Shown here: one piece after another, positions 27,753 through 40,779 of the stretch
Numbering within the stretch: the stretch's first letter is position 1
How the letters are laid out: each line of letters starts with the position of its first letter
NCBI RefSeq assembly: GCF_000011205.1
Contig: NC_003106.2
Span: 682,001-746,000, forward strand
From: Sulfurisphaera tokodaii str. 7
GTDB taxonomy: Archaea; Thermoproteota; Thermoprotei_A; Sulfolobales; Sulfolobaceae
Direction of reading: 5' to 3'
DNA length: 64,000 nt
The notes under the pieces: model-generated
Told to the model about the DNA's origin: nothing
Seen by the model: the letters and a program-made list of their open reading frames with translations, nothing else
The model's database searches: none
Translations under genes and position numbers: made by a program

Positions 27753-29224
27753 TTAGGAAAGGAGAAGACTATATAAAAAGTATAAAGGCCCATCATCCAG
27801 TAGTCTATTATGAAGGAGAAGTAGTAGAAGATATAACTGAACATCAGGCGTTTAAAATACCGGTGAGAACAGTAGCTAAATACTACGACCTTCACTGGGA
27901 TCCAGAATACTCCAAATACCTAAGAGTATATAACCCCGATGTAGGTGAAGAGACCAGCATTAGCTTTTTAAGACCAAGAAATAAGCAAGATTTAGCTAAG
28001 TTAAGGGACGGTTTAATAAAAATATATGATTTCTATAGAGGATTTTTCGGAAGAAGCCCAGATTATCTAAACGTTTGGACCACAGTATTTTATGCCCATG
28101 CAGAGGATTACTTTGGAAAGCATTTCGGCTCTAAGTTCATGGAGAACATGATAGAGATTTACAGAGAAGCTACTAAAAATGACTTATTCTATACCCATGC
28201 AATAGTGGCACCGATGTATGATAGATCGAGACCGCCATCACAATGGGAAGACCCCTATATACAAGTTGGGATTGTTGAAGAGAAACCTGATGGTGTTATA
28301 GTAAGAGGAGCAGCTATGCTAAGTACTGCTGGTCCCTATTCGGAAATGTTATGGTATTTACCGAATATTAGGAGGGATACTGATCCTAGATATGCAATAT
28401 ATTTCTCTATTCCTACAGAGACAAAAGGTGTTAAATTCTTAGCAAGAAGAGGATTTCCTCCAAGGGAAGGAGGAGAATTTGAATACCCTATATCATCAAG
28501 ATTTGAAGAGAGTGATGCTATACTAGTCTTTGATAATGTTTTCGTACCCTACGATAGAATAATATTCTTCAAAAAACCAGAATTAATTGAAGATTTGATG
28601 TGGCACACTGTTAGTTTAAGAGGATGGTTCAACTGGCATTTTGTTATACAACACTACTCTAGGCTTAAGTTCTTAGCAGGATTAGCAATAGCTGTAGCAG
28701 AGGCTGCTGGGATAAATAATTTCATAAATGTCCAAGAAAAAATTGGTGAAATACTTATTTATGTTGCATTAAATGAGGCTGCACTTTATGCTTCAGTTGA
28801 AAGGGCTCAAGAATTGCCAAATATAGCAAGACCTGATCCCTACATTTCTATTTCAGCAAGTCATTTCAATATGAAGGCTGTTCCAAGGGCAAATGAAATT
28901 TTGAGATTAATATCAGCTGGTTCATCAATTCCAGTTCCTGCTGGAATTAAAGATTTTGAAAACCCAGAAGAGAGGAGATTGTTAGATAAGTATATGGCAA
29001 TGAAAGGGTTAAACGCTTTAGAGAGAGTAAAGCTATTTAACTTATTATGGGATGTTATAGGATCTGAGTCTGGAATGAGGTATGAGCAATACGATAGGTT
29101 TAGTAGAGGCGATCCGACAATAAGATGGGCACAGACATATACAGAGGTATTTAAAGATAGGAAAAATGAATTTGTAAAATTAGTTAAAGAAATAATGGAT
29201 CAAATGCCAAATCCTAAAGCATAA
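27749..29224 (+). CDS. hpaB: 4-hydroxyphenylacetate 3-monooxygenase, oxygenase component
   Basis: About 491 residues, the normal length for the HpaB/4-hydroxybutyryl-CoA dehydratase fold. Family stretches include [35 protein letters not shown], and [20 protein letters not shown], the flavin-binding region. It hydroxylates the ring with reduced flavin from HpaC. I prefer the TTG at 27749 (overlapping the TGA of the dioxygenase gene, GGGGTGG just upstream), because [13 protein letters not shown] is the family start; a GTG at 27740 is also possible. Confidence 0.9.
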   Translation: MIRKGEDYIKSIKAHHPVVYYEGEVVEDITEHQAFKIPVRTVAKYYDLHWDPEYSKYLRVYNPDVGEETSISFLRPRNKQDLAKLRDGLIKIYDFYRGFFGRSPDYLNVWTTVFYAHAEDYFGKHFGSKFMENMIEIYREATKNDLFYTHAIVAPMYDRSRPPSQWEDPYIQVGIVEEKPDGVIVRGAAMLSTAGPYSEMLWYLPNIRRDTDPRYAIYFSIPTETKGVKFLARRGFPPREGGEFEYPISSRFEESDAILVFDNVFVPYDRIIFFKKPELIEDLMWHTVSLRGWFNWHFVIQHYSRLKFLAGLAIAVAEAAGINNFINVQEKIGEILIYVALNEAALYASVERAQELPNIARPDPYISISASHFNMKAVPRANEILRLISAGSSIPVPAGIKDFENPEERRLLDKYMAMKGLNALERVKLFNLLWDVIGSESGMRYEQYDRFSRGDPTIRWAQTYTEVFKDRKNEFVKLVKEIMDQMPNPKA

Positions 29225-29225
29225 G

Positions 29226-30107
29226 GTGTTATTCCGTTTGACAAAGTTTTTATCTTTTTTAGTTAATAACACTAGAAAGTTAGGAATTCTAAATGGAAAT
29301 TATATATATGAAGTGAAGGATTTTTATTCTACTGAGCCTAAAGGCGAGGCTTATAAAATTGATGAAATAGAGTTTGACATACCAGTTATGCCATCAGCGA
29401 TCATTTGCACACTAGTAAATACTCCGGGAATGATAGGGGTTAAGGATAAAAGTGAAGCAAGAGAATTTATAAAATCTCCGAAGTTCTTTCTTAAATTACC
29501 CTCTGTAGCAATTCCTCATAAAAAACCAATTATAACTCCTAAAGATGCAATAAGACCAGAAGTAGAAATTGGCGTAATTACAAGAAAAATAAAGAGAGGT
29601 GCTACGCTTAACGAAATTAAGAAAAACATAATTGGTTATACAGTATTTAACGATATAACGTACCCGCCGGGAATAAAGGAAGATTCTTATTACGCATACA
29701 GAAGAGATCCTTCAGACGGGAAAGTTAAAAAACTACTAATCAGAGGAACTCATTTCAGAAACAAGGTAAGGGACTCTTTTGCTCCATTCGGACCATGGAT
29801 AGTTACACCAGAAGAGATCGATGATGTTAACTCACTAGAAATGAAGAGTTACTACGATGGAAAATTGGTACAAGAAGGCAATTCTGAGGATTTTGTCTTT
29901 TCCATAGAAGAGATTATATTGGAACTAACAAAGTATGTAACTTTACCAGAGTTCTCACTAATATCATCTGGAAGTGTAGGATATATAGGTGCTGAAGAAG
30001 TATCAGAGTTCTCACTAAAACCAATTAACAATGCAATTATGGTTGCTGAAGTTGAAAAGATAGGTAAACTTGAAAATCCTACTATAATTGATGAGAATAA
30101 CGTTTAA
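29226..30107 (+). CDS. Fumarylacetoacetate hydrolase-family enzyme (likely HpaG/HpcE-like decarboxylase-isomerase)
   Basis: 293 residues. [13 protein letters not shown] near residue 98 gives the family E-x-E metal ligands, followed by [11 protein letters not shown], and [14 protein letters not shown] near 185 is the second hallmark. The usual D-x-S-x-R-D after GYT..ND is replaced by [10 protein letters not shown], a departure that may affect substrate. It is the fourth gene of the hpa-like run, one base after the hydroxylase stop, and starts with GTG. It should act on the ring-cleavage product, but steps between (semialdehyde dehydrogenase) are not here. Confidence 0.83.
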   Translation: MLFRLTKFLSFLVNNTRKLGILNGNYIYEVKDFYSTEPKGEAYKIDEIEFDIPVMPSAIICTLVNTPGMIGVKDKSEAREFIKSPKFFLKLPSVAIPHKKPIITPKDAIRPEVEIGVITRKIKRGATLNEIKKNIIGYTVFNDITYPPGIKEDSYYAYRRDPSDGKVKKLLIRGTHFRNKVRDSFAPFGPWIVTPEEIDDVNSLEMKSYYDGKLVQEGNSEDFVFSIEEIILELTKYVTLPEFSLISSGSVGYIGAEEVSEFSLKPINNAIMVAEVEKIGKLENPTIIDENNV

Positions 30108-31242
30108 TAACTAGAGCACCTATTACTGTAGTCAGAATTGACATGAAAACTATACTCTCAAACTCATTTTGATCTAAAGCGTTTAGACTTAAACCTATTG
30201 ATGCTACTACTAAGCCAGTTTCTCCTCTAGGGACCATTCCTAGGGCAATAATCATTGCCCTTTTAAGATCTTTAATATATAGATAAGCAAATGGCATAAT
30301 TCCGAGCATTTTAAAAATAGTTGCTATACTCGTGAGCTCCAGCGCAAGTAATAAAGTGTTTAAATTAATTAAAAGCAAATTTACTTCCGCTCCAACAGTT
30401 ACAAAGAACATCGGACCAAATACTGAGAGTACTATAGTAACAATTTCCTTAATTTTTTCACTCTTCAAGGAATTAGAGATTGATACACCAGCTACAAAGG
30501 CAGATATAATTGGGGAATATCCTAAATAAACCATAAATAATGTTAATCCAAATAATACGAGCATTGTGAATTCTTCTATATAAACATCACTCAACTTGTT
30601 AGCTATCCTTGGGATAATCGTTATGGAAAGAAATAAAATTACTAACCAAATTACAATTAGTGACACTATTCTTAAAGATATAGACGTTATAACTATAGTG
30701 GAGTTTTTAATAAGAATAAGTACTGTAGATAATAAGATTAAATCTACTATATCATCTACGGCTGACGCAGAAATTAAAAACTTAACACCCTTAGTATTAA
30801 TCCCCTCTATTAGATATGCTACAGCAGCTAAACTTGTAGCACCTAAGCTTACTCCCAAAAATAATGCCGAATTGCTTCCGAAAGAGTTAGCATATATAAA
30901 ATATCCGGCAAAAAATGGTAATAATGCACCGAAAGTGGCTCCCATAAATCCTAATATTCCGGCTTCTTTAAGCGGACTTAGACCATGTTCTAAACCAGAA
31001 GCAAAGATAATAAGAATTACAGCAAATTCAGATATAAAAAGGACGTATTGATCTAGAGTTATTAGATGAAAACCCAAAATATCATTTATCAGCCCACCAA
31101 CTGCATAAGGTCCTATGATCATACCAGCAATAAGTTCGCTTACCAGGTCTGGCAAATCAATTTTTCTTAGCTGTGTCTTAAAAAATTCAGCAATAAAAAT
31201 AAAAAGAGCTATATCAAAAAGAGCTATATAAATTTCTTCCAT
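30082..31242 (-). CDS. Cation/proton antiporter of the CPA2 (Kef/NapA-like) family
   Basis: 386 residues, about 12 helices. [16 protein letters not shown] near residue 38, [18 protein letters not shown] near 158 (the D-D type ion-binding helix) and [20 protein letters not shown] near 340 are characteristic. It exchanges Na+ or K+ for protons. The C-terminal RCK domain of KefB/C is absent. Its 3' end overlaps the FAH gene by 26 bases (convergent). It follows acs on the same strand after 31 bases. Confidence 0.9.
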   Translation of the reverse strand: MEEIYIALFDIALFIFIAEFFKTQLRKIDLPDLVSELIAGMIIGPYAVGGLINDILGFHLITLDQYVLFISEFAVILIIFASGLEHGLSPLKEAGILGFMGATFGALLPFFAGYFIYANSFGSNSALFLGVSLGATSLAAVAYLIEGINTKGVKFLISASAVDDIVDLILLSTVLILIKNSTIVITSISLRIVSLIVIWLVILFLSITIIPRIANKLSDVYIEEFTMLVLFGLTLFMVYLGYSPIISAFVAGVSISNSLKSEKIKEIVTIVLSVFGPMFFVTVGAEVNLLLINLNTLLLALELTSIATIFKMLGIMPFAYLYIKDLKRAMIIALGMVPRGETGLVVASIGLSLNALDQNEFESIVFMSILTTVIGALVIKRYSHQL

Positions 31243-31273
31243 GACGGTAATAATTTTTTTTATAAAAATAAAA

Positions 31274-33262
31274 TTAACTTTTACCTATCTCAGCCTTAAA
31301 CTCCTCATAAGCCTTCTTAACTTCTTCTACTGAAGCCTCATTTTCAAGCGTTGTAATATCACCTACCGGTTGATTAGTAATAACAGCCTTAACTACTCTT
31401 CTCATAATCTTACCACTCCTAGTTTTTGGAAGTTTAGATACAAAGTAAATACTGGATAATGTAGCAATAGGACCAACCTTATCTCTAACAGTCTTCAGTA
31501 TATCATCCATAAGATTTTTACTTGGCGAAACACCTTGCTTAAGAATAACAAATGCCACTGGTACTTCACCTTTCACCGGATCTGGAACTCCTACAACTGC
31601 CGCTTCAGCAACGGCTGGATGTTCAATAATCGCAGACTCTAACTCATATGTTCCTAATCTATGTCCAGCTACTTTAATTACCTCATCAGCCCTACCTAAT
31701 ACCCAGAAGTATCCATCAGAGTCTTTAACTGCATAATCTCCAGCATAGAACATTCCCGGGAATTTAGACCAATATATTTTAATATACCTCTCCGGATCCC
31801 TATGTATTGTTAATGGCATTCCAGGCCATGGATTCTTTATTACTAGATATCCTCTTTCTTCAGGCTTTGTAGGATTACCATTATCATCAACAACATCCGC
31901 CTCTATTCCGGGTAAAGGCATTCCGTTAGTCCCAGGTTTCAAAGGAATTAAATAAAGACCGGGTAAGTGACTAATCATGATACCACCAGTCTCAGTCATC
32001 CACCAAGTACTACCAAATGGTACTTCTCCTCTTCCAATTAACTTCCATAACCACTCAAAAGCTTCTGGATTTATTGGTTCTCCTACAGAATGTATAATTC
32101 TGATGGTGTCTGTCTTATGTGCCTTAACCCATTCATCACCGTATTTCATGAATGATCTTATTGCGGTTGGTGATGTATAGAATATCGTAACGCCGTATCT
32201 TTCAATTATTGAAACCCATCTATCCGGTTTAGGATAGTCTAAAGCTCCTTCATACATTATTTCGGTAACTCCTTCCATTAATGGTCCAAACACAATATAA
32301 GAATGCCCGGTAACCCATCCTATGTCTGCAGTGCACCAGTAAATATCATCATCTCTAACATCAAACACCCATTTCATCGTCGCATGAAGTAATGTAAGGT
32401 ATCCTCCAGTATCGTGAACGATTCCTTTTGGCTTACCAGTTGTTCCAGAAGTGTAGAGTATATATAAGGGGTCTTCACTCTTTATCCTTTCTGGTTCAAC
32501 ATAAACACCTTGAGGAACTTCCCTTAACACATCATCTAGATATTTATCTCTTCCCTCGACCATGTTTACCTTTTGTCCTGTTCTTCTAACAACTATAACG
32601 TCTTTCACCGTAGAAACTTTCTCTAAAGCTTTATCAGCAATATCCTTTAACGGTACTATCTTACCTCTTCTCCAGCCCCCATCAGCTGTAATTAACACTT
32701 TAGCTTGTGCATCATCTATTCTCGTAGCTAGTGCATCAGCACTAAAGCCGGAAAATACTACAGTAAACACAACTCCAATTCTAGCCAATGCTAACATAAA
32801 TATCGGCAATTCTGGTATCATTGGTAGATAAATAGCTACTGCATCTCCTTTCTTTAAACCGTATTTATTTCTAAGTATGTAAGCTACCCTATTAACCTCT
32901 GTGTATAAATCGTAATATGTTAATTTTCTCACTTCCTTAGGGTTTCCATTTTCATCTACTGGTTCTCCTTCCCAAATTATTGCTACCTTATTTTTTCTCC
33001 AACTCTTAGCATGCCTATCCACAGCTAAATATGAAGCATTTATTTCACCACCAACAAACCACTTATAAAATGGAGGATTAGAATCATCAAGTACCTTTTC
33101 CCAAGGCTTAAACCAGTCTAATTCTGATGCAACAGAAGCCCAAAATCCCTTATAGTCTCTCAGACTCGTGCTATGTATTTCCTTGTAAGTATTTATGTCA
33201 ACTACCTTATTTGACTTAGGTACAATTTTAGTATTAAATGGTAGTGCCCAATTTACTGACAT
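31274..33262 (-). CDS. acs: Acetate-CoA ligase (AMP-forming acetyl-CoA synthetase)
   Basis: 662 residues, full length. The P-loop-like LYTSGTTGKPKGIVHDTGGY lies near 265, STWWMTETG near 415, YAGDYAVKDSDGYFWVLGRA near 510 and DEVIKVAGHRLGTYELE just after. The catalytic lysine is in PKTRSGKIMRRVV near 607. It makes acetyl-CoA from acetate, ATP and CoA. It is divergent from a broken acetate permease gene (95-bp intergenic region), a pairing that makes metabolic sense. A related propionyl-CoA activity cannot be excluded. Confidence 0.93.
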   Translation of the reverse strand: MSVNWALPFNTKIVPKSNKVVDINTYKEIHSTSLRDYKGFWASVASELDWFKPWEKVLDDSNPPFYKWFVGGEINASYLAVDRHAKSWRKNKVAIIWEGEPVDENGNPKEVRKLTYYDLYTEVNRVAYILRNKYGLKKGDAVAIYLPMIPELPIFMLALARIGVVFTVVFSGFSADALATRIDDAQAKVLITADGGWRRGKIVPLKDIADKALEKVSTVKDVIVVRRTGQKVNMVEGRDKYLDDVLREVPQGVYVEPERIKSEDPLYILYTSGTTGKPKGIVHDTGGYLTLLHATMKWVFDVRDDDIYWCTADIGWVTGHSYIVFGPLMEGVTEIMYEGALDYPKPDRWVSIIERYGVTIFYTSPTAIRSFMKYGDEWVKAHKTDTIRIIHSVGEPINPEAFEWLWKLIGRGEVPFGSTWWMTETGGIMISHLPGLYLIPLKPGTNGMPLPGIEADVVDDNGNPTKPEERGYLVIKNPWPGMPLTIHRDPERYIKIYWSKFPGMFYAGDYAVKDSDGYFWVLGRADEVIKVAGHRLGTYELESAIIEHPAVAEAAVVGVPDPVKGEVPVAFVILKQGVSPSKNLMDDILKTVRDKVGPIATLSSIYFVSKLPKTRSGKIMRRVVKAVITNQPVGDITTLENEASVEEVKKAYEEFKAEIGKS

Positions 33263-33356
33263 ATTAATAAGTTATAAAACTTAATCATATTTATAATTAT
33301 ATATTGATAACTTACGTAGTAAAACTTATAATCATTGAGTGTATAATAAAACTATA

Positions 33357-34135
33357 ATGACAGAATAAAAAAGAGCTAATCCTGCACCTCTAGGTTTATC
33401 CGGTTTCGCTTTAACAACGTTAGTTTTAAGTGTCTTTAATGCTGGTCTAATGTCTCAAGGATCTTCAGTAGTTGTTGGCTTAGCCGCGTTTTATGGAGGA
33501 TTAGCACAGTTACTTGCTGGTGTCCTAGAATGGAGGGCTGGTAATACATTTGGTTATACTGCTTTCTTTACTTATGGTGCTTTTTGGGAATGGTTTTTTG
33601 TAACATCAATGTTTATACCCGGAGCTACAGCACAAGCTATAGGATTAGTTCTTATTGCTTTCGGAATATTTACATTAGTTATGTGGTTCGGTACTTTTAA
33701 GGCTAATCTGGGACTCTTTATGACAAAACGCGGGGCAAGCCTCGCCTTTTAAGGCGGGGTAAAGTTTTTAATCTTAGCTTAAAACTATTAATAAAGTGCG
33801 GGGAAGCCCACAAAGGTGGGCATACTGAAGATATGTGTCCCCGCACAGAACTACATATCCCCGAGTCCCCAAGAGCCAAGAGCAGAGGGCAACTCTTGGT
33901 GAGGGATAGGGGTAATGGGCTGAAGACCCAGCCCGTGGTCTACCGCTGGACGAACGGAGCGGGGTGGGTGCTTTACGCACCCACTAGCTATGAAGTTGTG
34001 AGGATGAAGGTGGTAAACCACAAACCTATGAACCGCCCTAAGGGAACCCTCGCCCTTTAGGGCGGGGAAGAGGTCAGTGTTGATGATGCTATAAAAGCTA
34101 TAAAGGCAACACCATCTATCGGACATCCAAAGTAA
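33357..34135 (+). pseudogene. Broken acetate/succinate permease gene (AceTr: GPR1/FUN34/YaaH), interrupted by a 353-bp element
   Basis: An ATG at 33357 reads MTE, a TAA stop, then [20 protein letters not shown]. The NPAPLGL box and the four following helices (through [14 protein letters not shown]) identify the acetate uptake transporter family. After ATGAC the 353-bp element begins. The 3' flank reads VDDAIKAIKATPSIGHPK then stop at 34135, in frame if the element is removed. The last one or two helices expected for the family (about 190 residues total) were not found. The gene thus has a nonsense codon, an insertion and probably a 3' loss. Confidence 0.85.
33725..34077 (+). mobile_element. 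353-bp structured GC-rich element, copy A (IS200/IS605-like, non-autonomous)
   Basis: Nearly identical (two differences seen) to 58652-59004. It begins right after TGAC with no target duplication. Both ends carry a 9-bp hairpin: CCTCGCCTT/AAGGCGGGG (33740-33759) and CCTCGCCCT/AGGGCGGGG (34048-34067). Inside are further perfect stems, e.g. GTGGGTGC/GCACCCAC around 33975. A 75-codon frame ending at 34060 (KVVNHKPMNRPKGTLAL) looks like the tail of a tnpB-type gene whose stop falls in the right-end hairpin. No transposase is present. Confidence 0.8.
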
Positions 34136-34163
34136 AATAAATTTTTTCTTTTCTTTTTCTGTA
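34136..34163 (+). terminator. Pyrimidine-rich terminator after the broken permease gene
   Basis: aaattttttcttttcttttt follows the 3' flank of the interrupted gene directly, the usual Sulfolobales end signal. It suggests that the 3' flank up to 34135 is the true gene end. Confidence 0.45.
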
Positions 34164-34294
34164 AAGAAGCGCTCAAAATCTGTTCATAAAAAGGGGAAAA
34201 GAGACTTAACAATATCTTTTCTAATCAACAAATAACATAAAATTTAAACATTATGAAAGTCGAGTTTTTTAACAACAATTTGTAATTATAAATT

Positions 34295-36078
34295 ATGAAG
34301 AAAAGTTTGTTATTAGGGAACGAAGCAATAGCCTTTGGTGCTCTAAAAGCTGGAGTAGGAATTGCTTCTGGATATCCCGGTACACCTTCAACAGAAATTA
34401 TTGAAACTTTACAAAGGTTTAGAGACAGATATGTTGAGTGGAGCGTAAATGAAAAAGTTGCATTTGAAACTGCTTATGGAGCAAGTATAATGGGTGCTCA
34501 CTCATTAGTAGCAATGAAACATGTAGGTTTAAATGTTGCCTCAGATCCTCTTATGAGTAGTTCTTACACTGGAGTTGAGGGTGCATTTGTAATTGTTTCC
34601 GCACAAGATCCCTCTATGTGGTCATCACAAAATGAGCAGGATAATAGATATTATGGTTTAATGAGTTTAATACCAGTGATCGAACCTTATGATCCTCAAA
34701 GTGCTTATGAGTTGACTGTTAAAGCCTTTAACTTATCTAGCAAAGTTCATCATCCGGTAATTTTATCTACAAATACTAGAATAAGTCACGTTAGAGGACC
34801 GGTTGAATATGAAGAACCTTCACCTCCCATATTAGGAAAACTTCAGAAAAAACCGGAGAAATACTCCCTAGTTCCTGACGTAGCAAGAAGAGATAGGCAA
34901 GAACAACTTAAGAGATGGGAGTTAATTCAACAGGAAATAAAGGAATTTAATGAGATTGAAGGAGATGGGAGAAAACTCATTATAGCTAGTGGGATAGCTT
35001 ATTCTTATGTAAAAGAAATTTTACCTGAGTCTGTCAGAATACTTAAGCTATCTGCACCGGTACCGTTAAATAAGGAACAAATAGTTAAAGTATTAGAGGA
35101 TGTTGATGAAGCATTAATAGTTGAGGAGTTAGAACCAATAGTAGAAATGCAAGTTAAAAGTATTGCATATGATGAAGGTTTCAGAATAAGAATTCATGGA
35201 AAAGATTATGTTCCTAGAAGTGGTGAATTAACACCAGATGTTGTAGAATTTGCAATAAAGAAGTTTTTAGGCATTTACTATGAACCTAAACCTAAAGTAG
35301 AAGAATATGTGCCACCGAGACCTCCAGCCATGTGTCCGGGTTGTCCACATAGGTCATCATTTATCGATATTAAAAGAGGAATTACACTTGGAGGTCTTCC
35401 ACAGACCTTTTTCTCTGGTGATATAGGTTGTTATTCGCTTGGAATTTTACCACCTTTCCAAGAGCAAGATTCATTAACAAATATGGGTAGCAGTTTAGGT
35501 ATCGCAAACGGGGTCTTTAGGGCTACGGGCATTATTCCAGTTGCAATTATTGGTGATTCAACATTCTTCCACTCTGGTTTATCAGCTCTGGCAAATGCAG
35601 TTTACAATAACTTACCGGTTTTAGTTGTGGTCTTAGATAACAGAGTTACTGCTATGACTGGGCAAAATCCGAGTCCATCAAAGGAGATTGATATTGCTAA
35701 TGTCGCAAAAGGCTTAGGTGTAGAATACGTTAGAGAAATTGATCCGTTTAATTTGAAGGAGAGTACTAAGATAATTGCCGATGCAACAAATTGGGTAAAA
35801 CAGAATAGGAAACCAGCTTTAATAGTAGCTAAAAGAGCTTGTGCCTTAGACGTTATTGACAAATTTGATGAATTACCTATAGCAGAGGTTGATATTAACA
35901 AATGCACGGGTTGTACAATATGTTATGATTACTTTACATGTCCGGCAATAATTCCCAGAGAAGATAAAAAAGCTATTATTGATCCGGTTTTATGTATAGG
36001 CTGTGGTGCTTGCATTCCTATATGTCCGTATAATGCTATATCGTTAAAGGGAGAAATACCAAAAGGGTGGGATGAGTT

Positions 36079-36091
<13 letters not shown>
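34295..36091 (+). CDS. iorA: Indolepyruvate ferredoxin oxidoreductase, alpha subunit
   Basis: 598 residues, full length. The N-terminal pyrimidine domain has [18 protein letters not shown]. The TPP site has [10 protein letters not shown] and [20 protein letters not shown] near 415. The C-terminal ferredoxin-like part has [14 protein letters not shown] and [16 protein letters not shown] for two [4Fe-4S] clusters. The enzyme oxidatively decarboxylates aryl pyruvates to aryl-acetyl-CoA with ferredoxin. It overlaps iorB by 13 bases. With the aminotransferase downstream it forms an aromatic amino acid breakdown module. Confidence 0.94.
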
Positions 36092-38335
<2,244 letters not shown>

Positions 38336-38348
38336 GTAACTTCTTATA

Positions 38349-38385
38349 ACTTGTTTGAGGAAAGCTTTATATTTAATAAACAAGT
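38349..38385 (+). promoter_or_regulatory. Promoter of the molybdenum hydroxylase gene with inverted AAACAAGT sites
   Basis: ACTTGTTT (38349-38356) and AAACAAGT (38378-38385) are perfect inverted 8-mers on each side of the TATA-like tttatattta (38366-38375), which lies 26 bases before the ATG at 38397. The same octamer flanks the TATA box at 17984-18022. Confidence 0.5.
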
Positions 38386-38396
38386 ACTCGTCTAAC

Positions 38397-40445
38397 ATGA
38401 AACTAAGAGAACATTACTCAATCATAACCGGTAAATCAGTATATACTGATGATATAAACTTTCCAGACATGTTATATTTAGGTGTAGTTAGATCAACATA
38501 TGCAAGGGCAATTGTAAAATCTTATACAGAACCTTCTGGAGTTGAATTATTCCTAGATTGGAATAAAGTTAAAACTTACATGCCAGTAAGACCGGATCCT
38601 AGGGCAAAAAACATTGTAAAAATGCCTGTAGTATCAGATGGAAGGGTAAATTTTGTAGGTCAACCGATTGTAGCCTTTGTAGTTAAAGATAGGTACGAAA
38701 TTGAGGATAAGATTGATGAAGTGGCTGTAGATTACGACCCATTATCACCAGTACTCACTATAGATGAATCTTTAAAGAATGAGGAAAAAATACACACCAA
38801 CGGAAATATAGCTATCGACCTCGATCTATCTGGAGGAGAAGTTGAGAAAAGACTTACTGCTGAAGTTACTGTTGAGAGAGAAATACTACAAGATAGAATT
38901 GTCGTGAATCCCATGGAGCCCAAGGGAGTAATTGCAAACTTTGATGGTGATAAGTTATACATAATCGGTAGTTTTCAGTCCTCATTTAGAATAAGGTCAG
39001 ATCTACAAGAAGCCTTAGGTTTACCTCCAGAAAAAATAATAGTAAAATCAGCCCCAAACGTTGGAGGAGGTTTCGGAAATAAAGTCCCTGCACATCCAGA
39101 ATATGTTTTAGCAGCAATTGCTTCTATGATCTTAAGAAAACCAGTTAAATGGATTGAAACTAGGAGAGAGCACTTAACAAATCCAACTCAAGGTAGAGGA
39201 GTAAAATCAAAAGTTAAACTTTATGGAAAGAGAGATGGTACAATATTAGGTTTAGAAGGTGAAGTTATTGTTGATCTGGGAGCTTACGCTTATACAATTA
39301 ATACAACAACACCCGCATTCATAGCAGGCTTACTAAATGGCCCATATAAGATGAGATTTATGAAAATAAGAGCTTTAGGAGTTTACACAAATAAACCACC
39401 AACTGGTCCATATAGAGGTGCTGGAAGACCGGAAGCTGCACTAATTACAGAGACGCTTGTTGAAGATTTCGCAGAGGCAATAGGCATGGATTCTGTAGAA
39501 GTAAGGAAGAAAAACTTCCTTGATGGGGAGTTTATTACACCATTAGGTATTAAAATTGATAAGGCTGATTATACTGGATTGATAGAAAGAGGAGAAAAAA
39601 TTTATAGATCATTAAAGGAAAAATATAAAGATAAAGGTATAGCCTTAATTGCGTTTACAGAAGTTGTTAGAGCATCGCCAGGTGAAGGTGCAAAAATAAG
39701 AGTTGGAAAAGGAAAAGTTGAATTGTTTGTCGGTACTGGACCTCATGGGCAGGCTCATCAATCTACTTTTGCCTTATTAGCATCAGAGGTACTTGGATTA
39801 CCTCCAGAGAAGATTAACGTGACTTTGAATGATACTGAGAATGTAAAAGAAGGAATTGGAAGTTTTGGTAGCAGATCTGCTGCAGCTGGCGGTAGTGCTG
39901 TGATTGAGGTTTGTAAAGGACTACTTGAAGTTTTGAAGAAGAAGGGTAAAACTTTAGAAGAAGCAATAAACTCTGATGAGTATACGGAAGTTGAAACATT
40001 TTATAAAACCTCTGACATTTATACGCCAGGAGTTCATATTGCTGTAGTAGATATTGACGAAACATATAAGCCTAGAGTAGTTGAATACTACGCTATTGAT
40101 GATGTAGGTAGAGCTATAATAAAGGATGAAGTTGAGGGGCAAATAGTTGGCGGTATTTTACAAGGAATATCTCAAGTTTATCTTGAATGGGCACCATATG
40201 ATGAGAATGGCAATCCAATTTATGCTAGTATTGCTGAAGCTGGTGTTCCTACCTCTTTAGAGAGTGACTATAAACTAACTCTCGAATTTGTAGAAACACC
40301 AGCTAATCTGCCTAGTGGTGCTAGAGGTGTTGGTGAGGCTGGAACTACTGGGGCCTTGCCAGCAACATTTATTGCTCTTGAAAAATTGCTAAAAAGGAAA
40401 TTTAACAAAACACCAATATTACCCTCAGAATTGATAACTCCTTAG
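38397..40445 (+). CDS. Molybdenum hydroxylase large subunit (aldehyde/xanthine/CO dehydrogenase family)
   Basis: About 682 residues. [18 protein letters not shown] near 230, [14 protein letters not shown] near 338, [17 protein letters not shown] near 485 and [16 protein letters not shown] near 640 (catalytic Glu of GVGEAG) define the molybdopterin-cytosine-dinucleotide subunit. It oxidises aldehydes or N-heterocycles at the Mo centre. The FAD (medium) and 2Fe-2S (small) subunits usually beside it are absent. I chose the ATG at 38397, since a TATA box lies 26 bases upstream and [19 protein letters not shown] is the family start; a TTG at 38355 would read through the TATA box. Confidence 0.88.
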   Translation: MKLREHYSIITGKSVYTDDINFPDMLYLGVVRSTYARAIVKSYTEPSGVELFLDWNKVKTYMPVRPDPRAKNIVKMPVVSDGRVNFVGQPIVAFVVKDRYEIEDKIDEVAVDYDPLSPVLTIDESLKNEEKIHTNGNIAIDLDLSGGEVEKRLTAEVTVEREILQDRIVVNPMEPKGVIANFDGDKLYIIGSFQSSFRIRSDLQEALGLPPEKIIVKSAPNVGGGFGNKVPAHPEYVLAAIASMILRKPVKWIETRREHLTNPTQGRGVKSKVKLYGKRDGTILGLEGEVIVDLGAYAYTINTTTPAFIAGLLNGPYKMRFMKIRALGVYTNKPPTGPYRGAGRPEAALITETLVEDFAEAIGMDSVEVRKKNFLDGEFITPLGIKIDKADYTGLIERGEKIYRSLKEKYKDKGIALIAFTEVVRASPGEGAKIRVGKGKVELFVGTGPHGQAHQSTFALLASEVLGLPPEKINVTLNDTENVKEGIGSFGSRSAAAGGSAVIEVCKGLLEVLKKKGKTLEEAINSDEYTEVETFYKTSDIYTPGVHIAVVDIDETYKPRVVEYYAIDDVGRAIIKDEVEGQIVGGILQGISQVYLEWAPYDENGNPIYASIAEAGVPTSLESDYKLTLEFVETPANLPSGARGVGEAGTTGALPATFIALEKLLKRKFNKTPILPSELITP

Positions 40446-40779
40446 GCTCTTAGGGATTAGTTGATAGGCATCGTACACAGGCCCCTAACTGATTAAAGTT
40501 TAAGGACTGTAGGAAGAAAAGCAATAAACTGAATAATTTTCGTTTAAAAGCCTTTTTTTAGTATTTTTATTTGGTTAATAGAGGGAATAGATCTACCCTT
40601 AAAGGCTAATTGTTAAATTCAAATTCATAGTAGTGCGTTACTTAATTGCTATCCAATTAGTCTGTGAGTATAATCAAATATAAGTTATCTATAAGGTATT
40701 TAAATAGCAGTCAATATATAAATCAGAAACCTAATCTCTTAGGGTAATATAATAAAAATTATTACGAGAAAACTCACTT
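40446..40779. other. 334-bp intergenic region, no gene recognised
   Basis: AT-rich with several stops in all frames. The right end carries a likely promoter of the membrane protein at 40780. Nothing else was identified. Confidence 0.45.

Noticed and set aside
30332-31051. Long plus-strand frames opposite the antiporter gene
   Set aside because: They are antisense shadows of a clearly recognisable protein gene. The same applies to the frames opposite acs, the OppC-type permease and the aminotransferase gene.
33833-34060. 75-codon frame inside the structured element as a protein gene
   Set aside because: It is present in both copies but begins mid-element, lacks a promoter and ends in the right-end hairpin. 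The tail-of-tnpB/RNA explanation is better.
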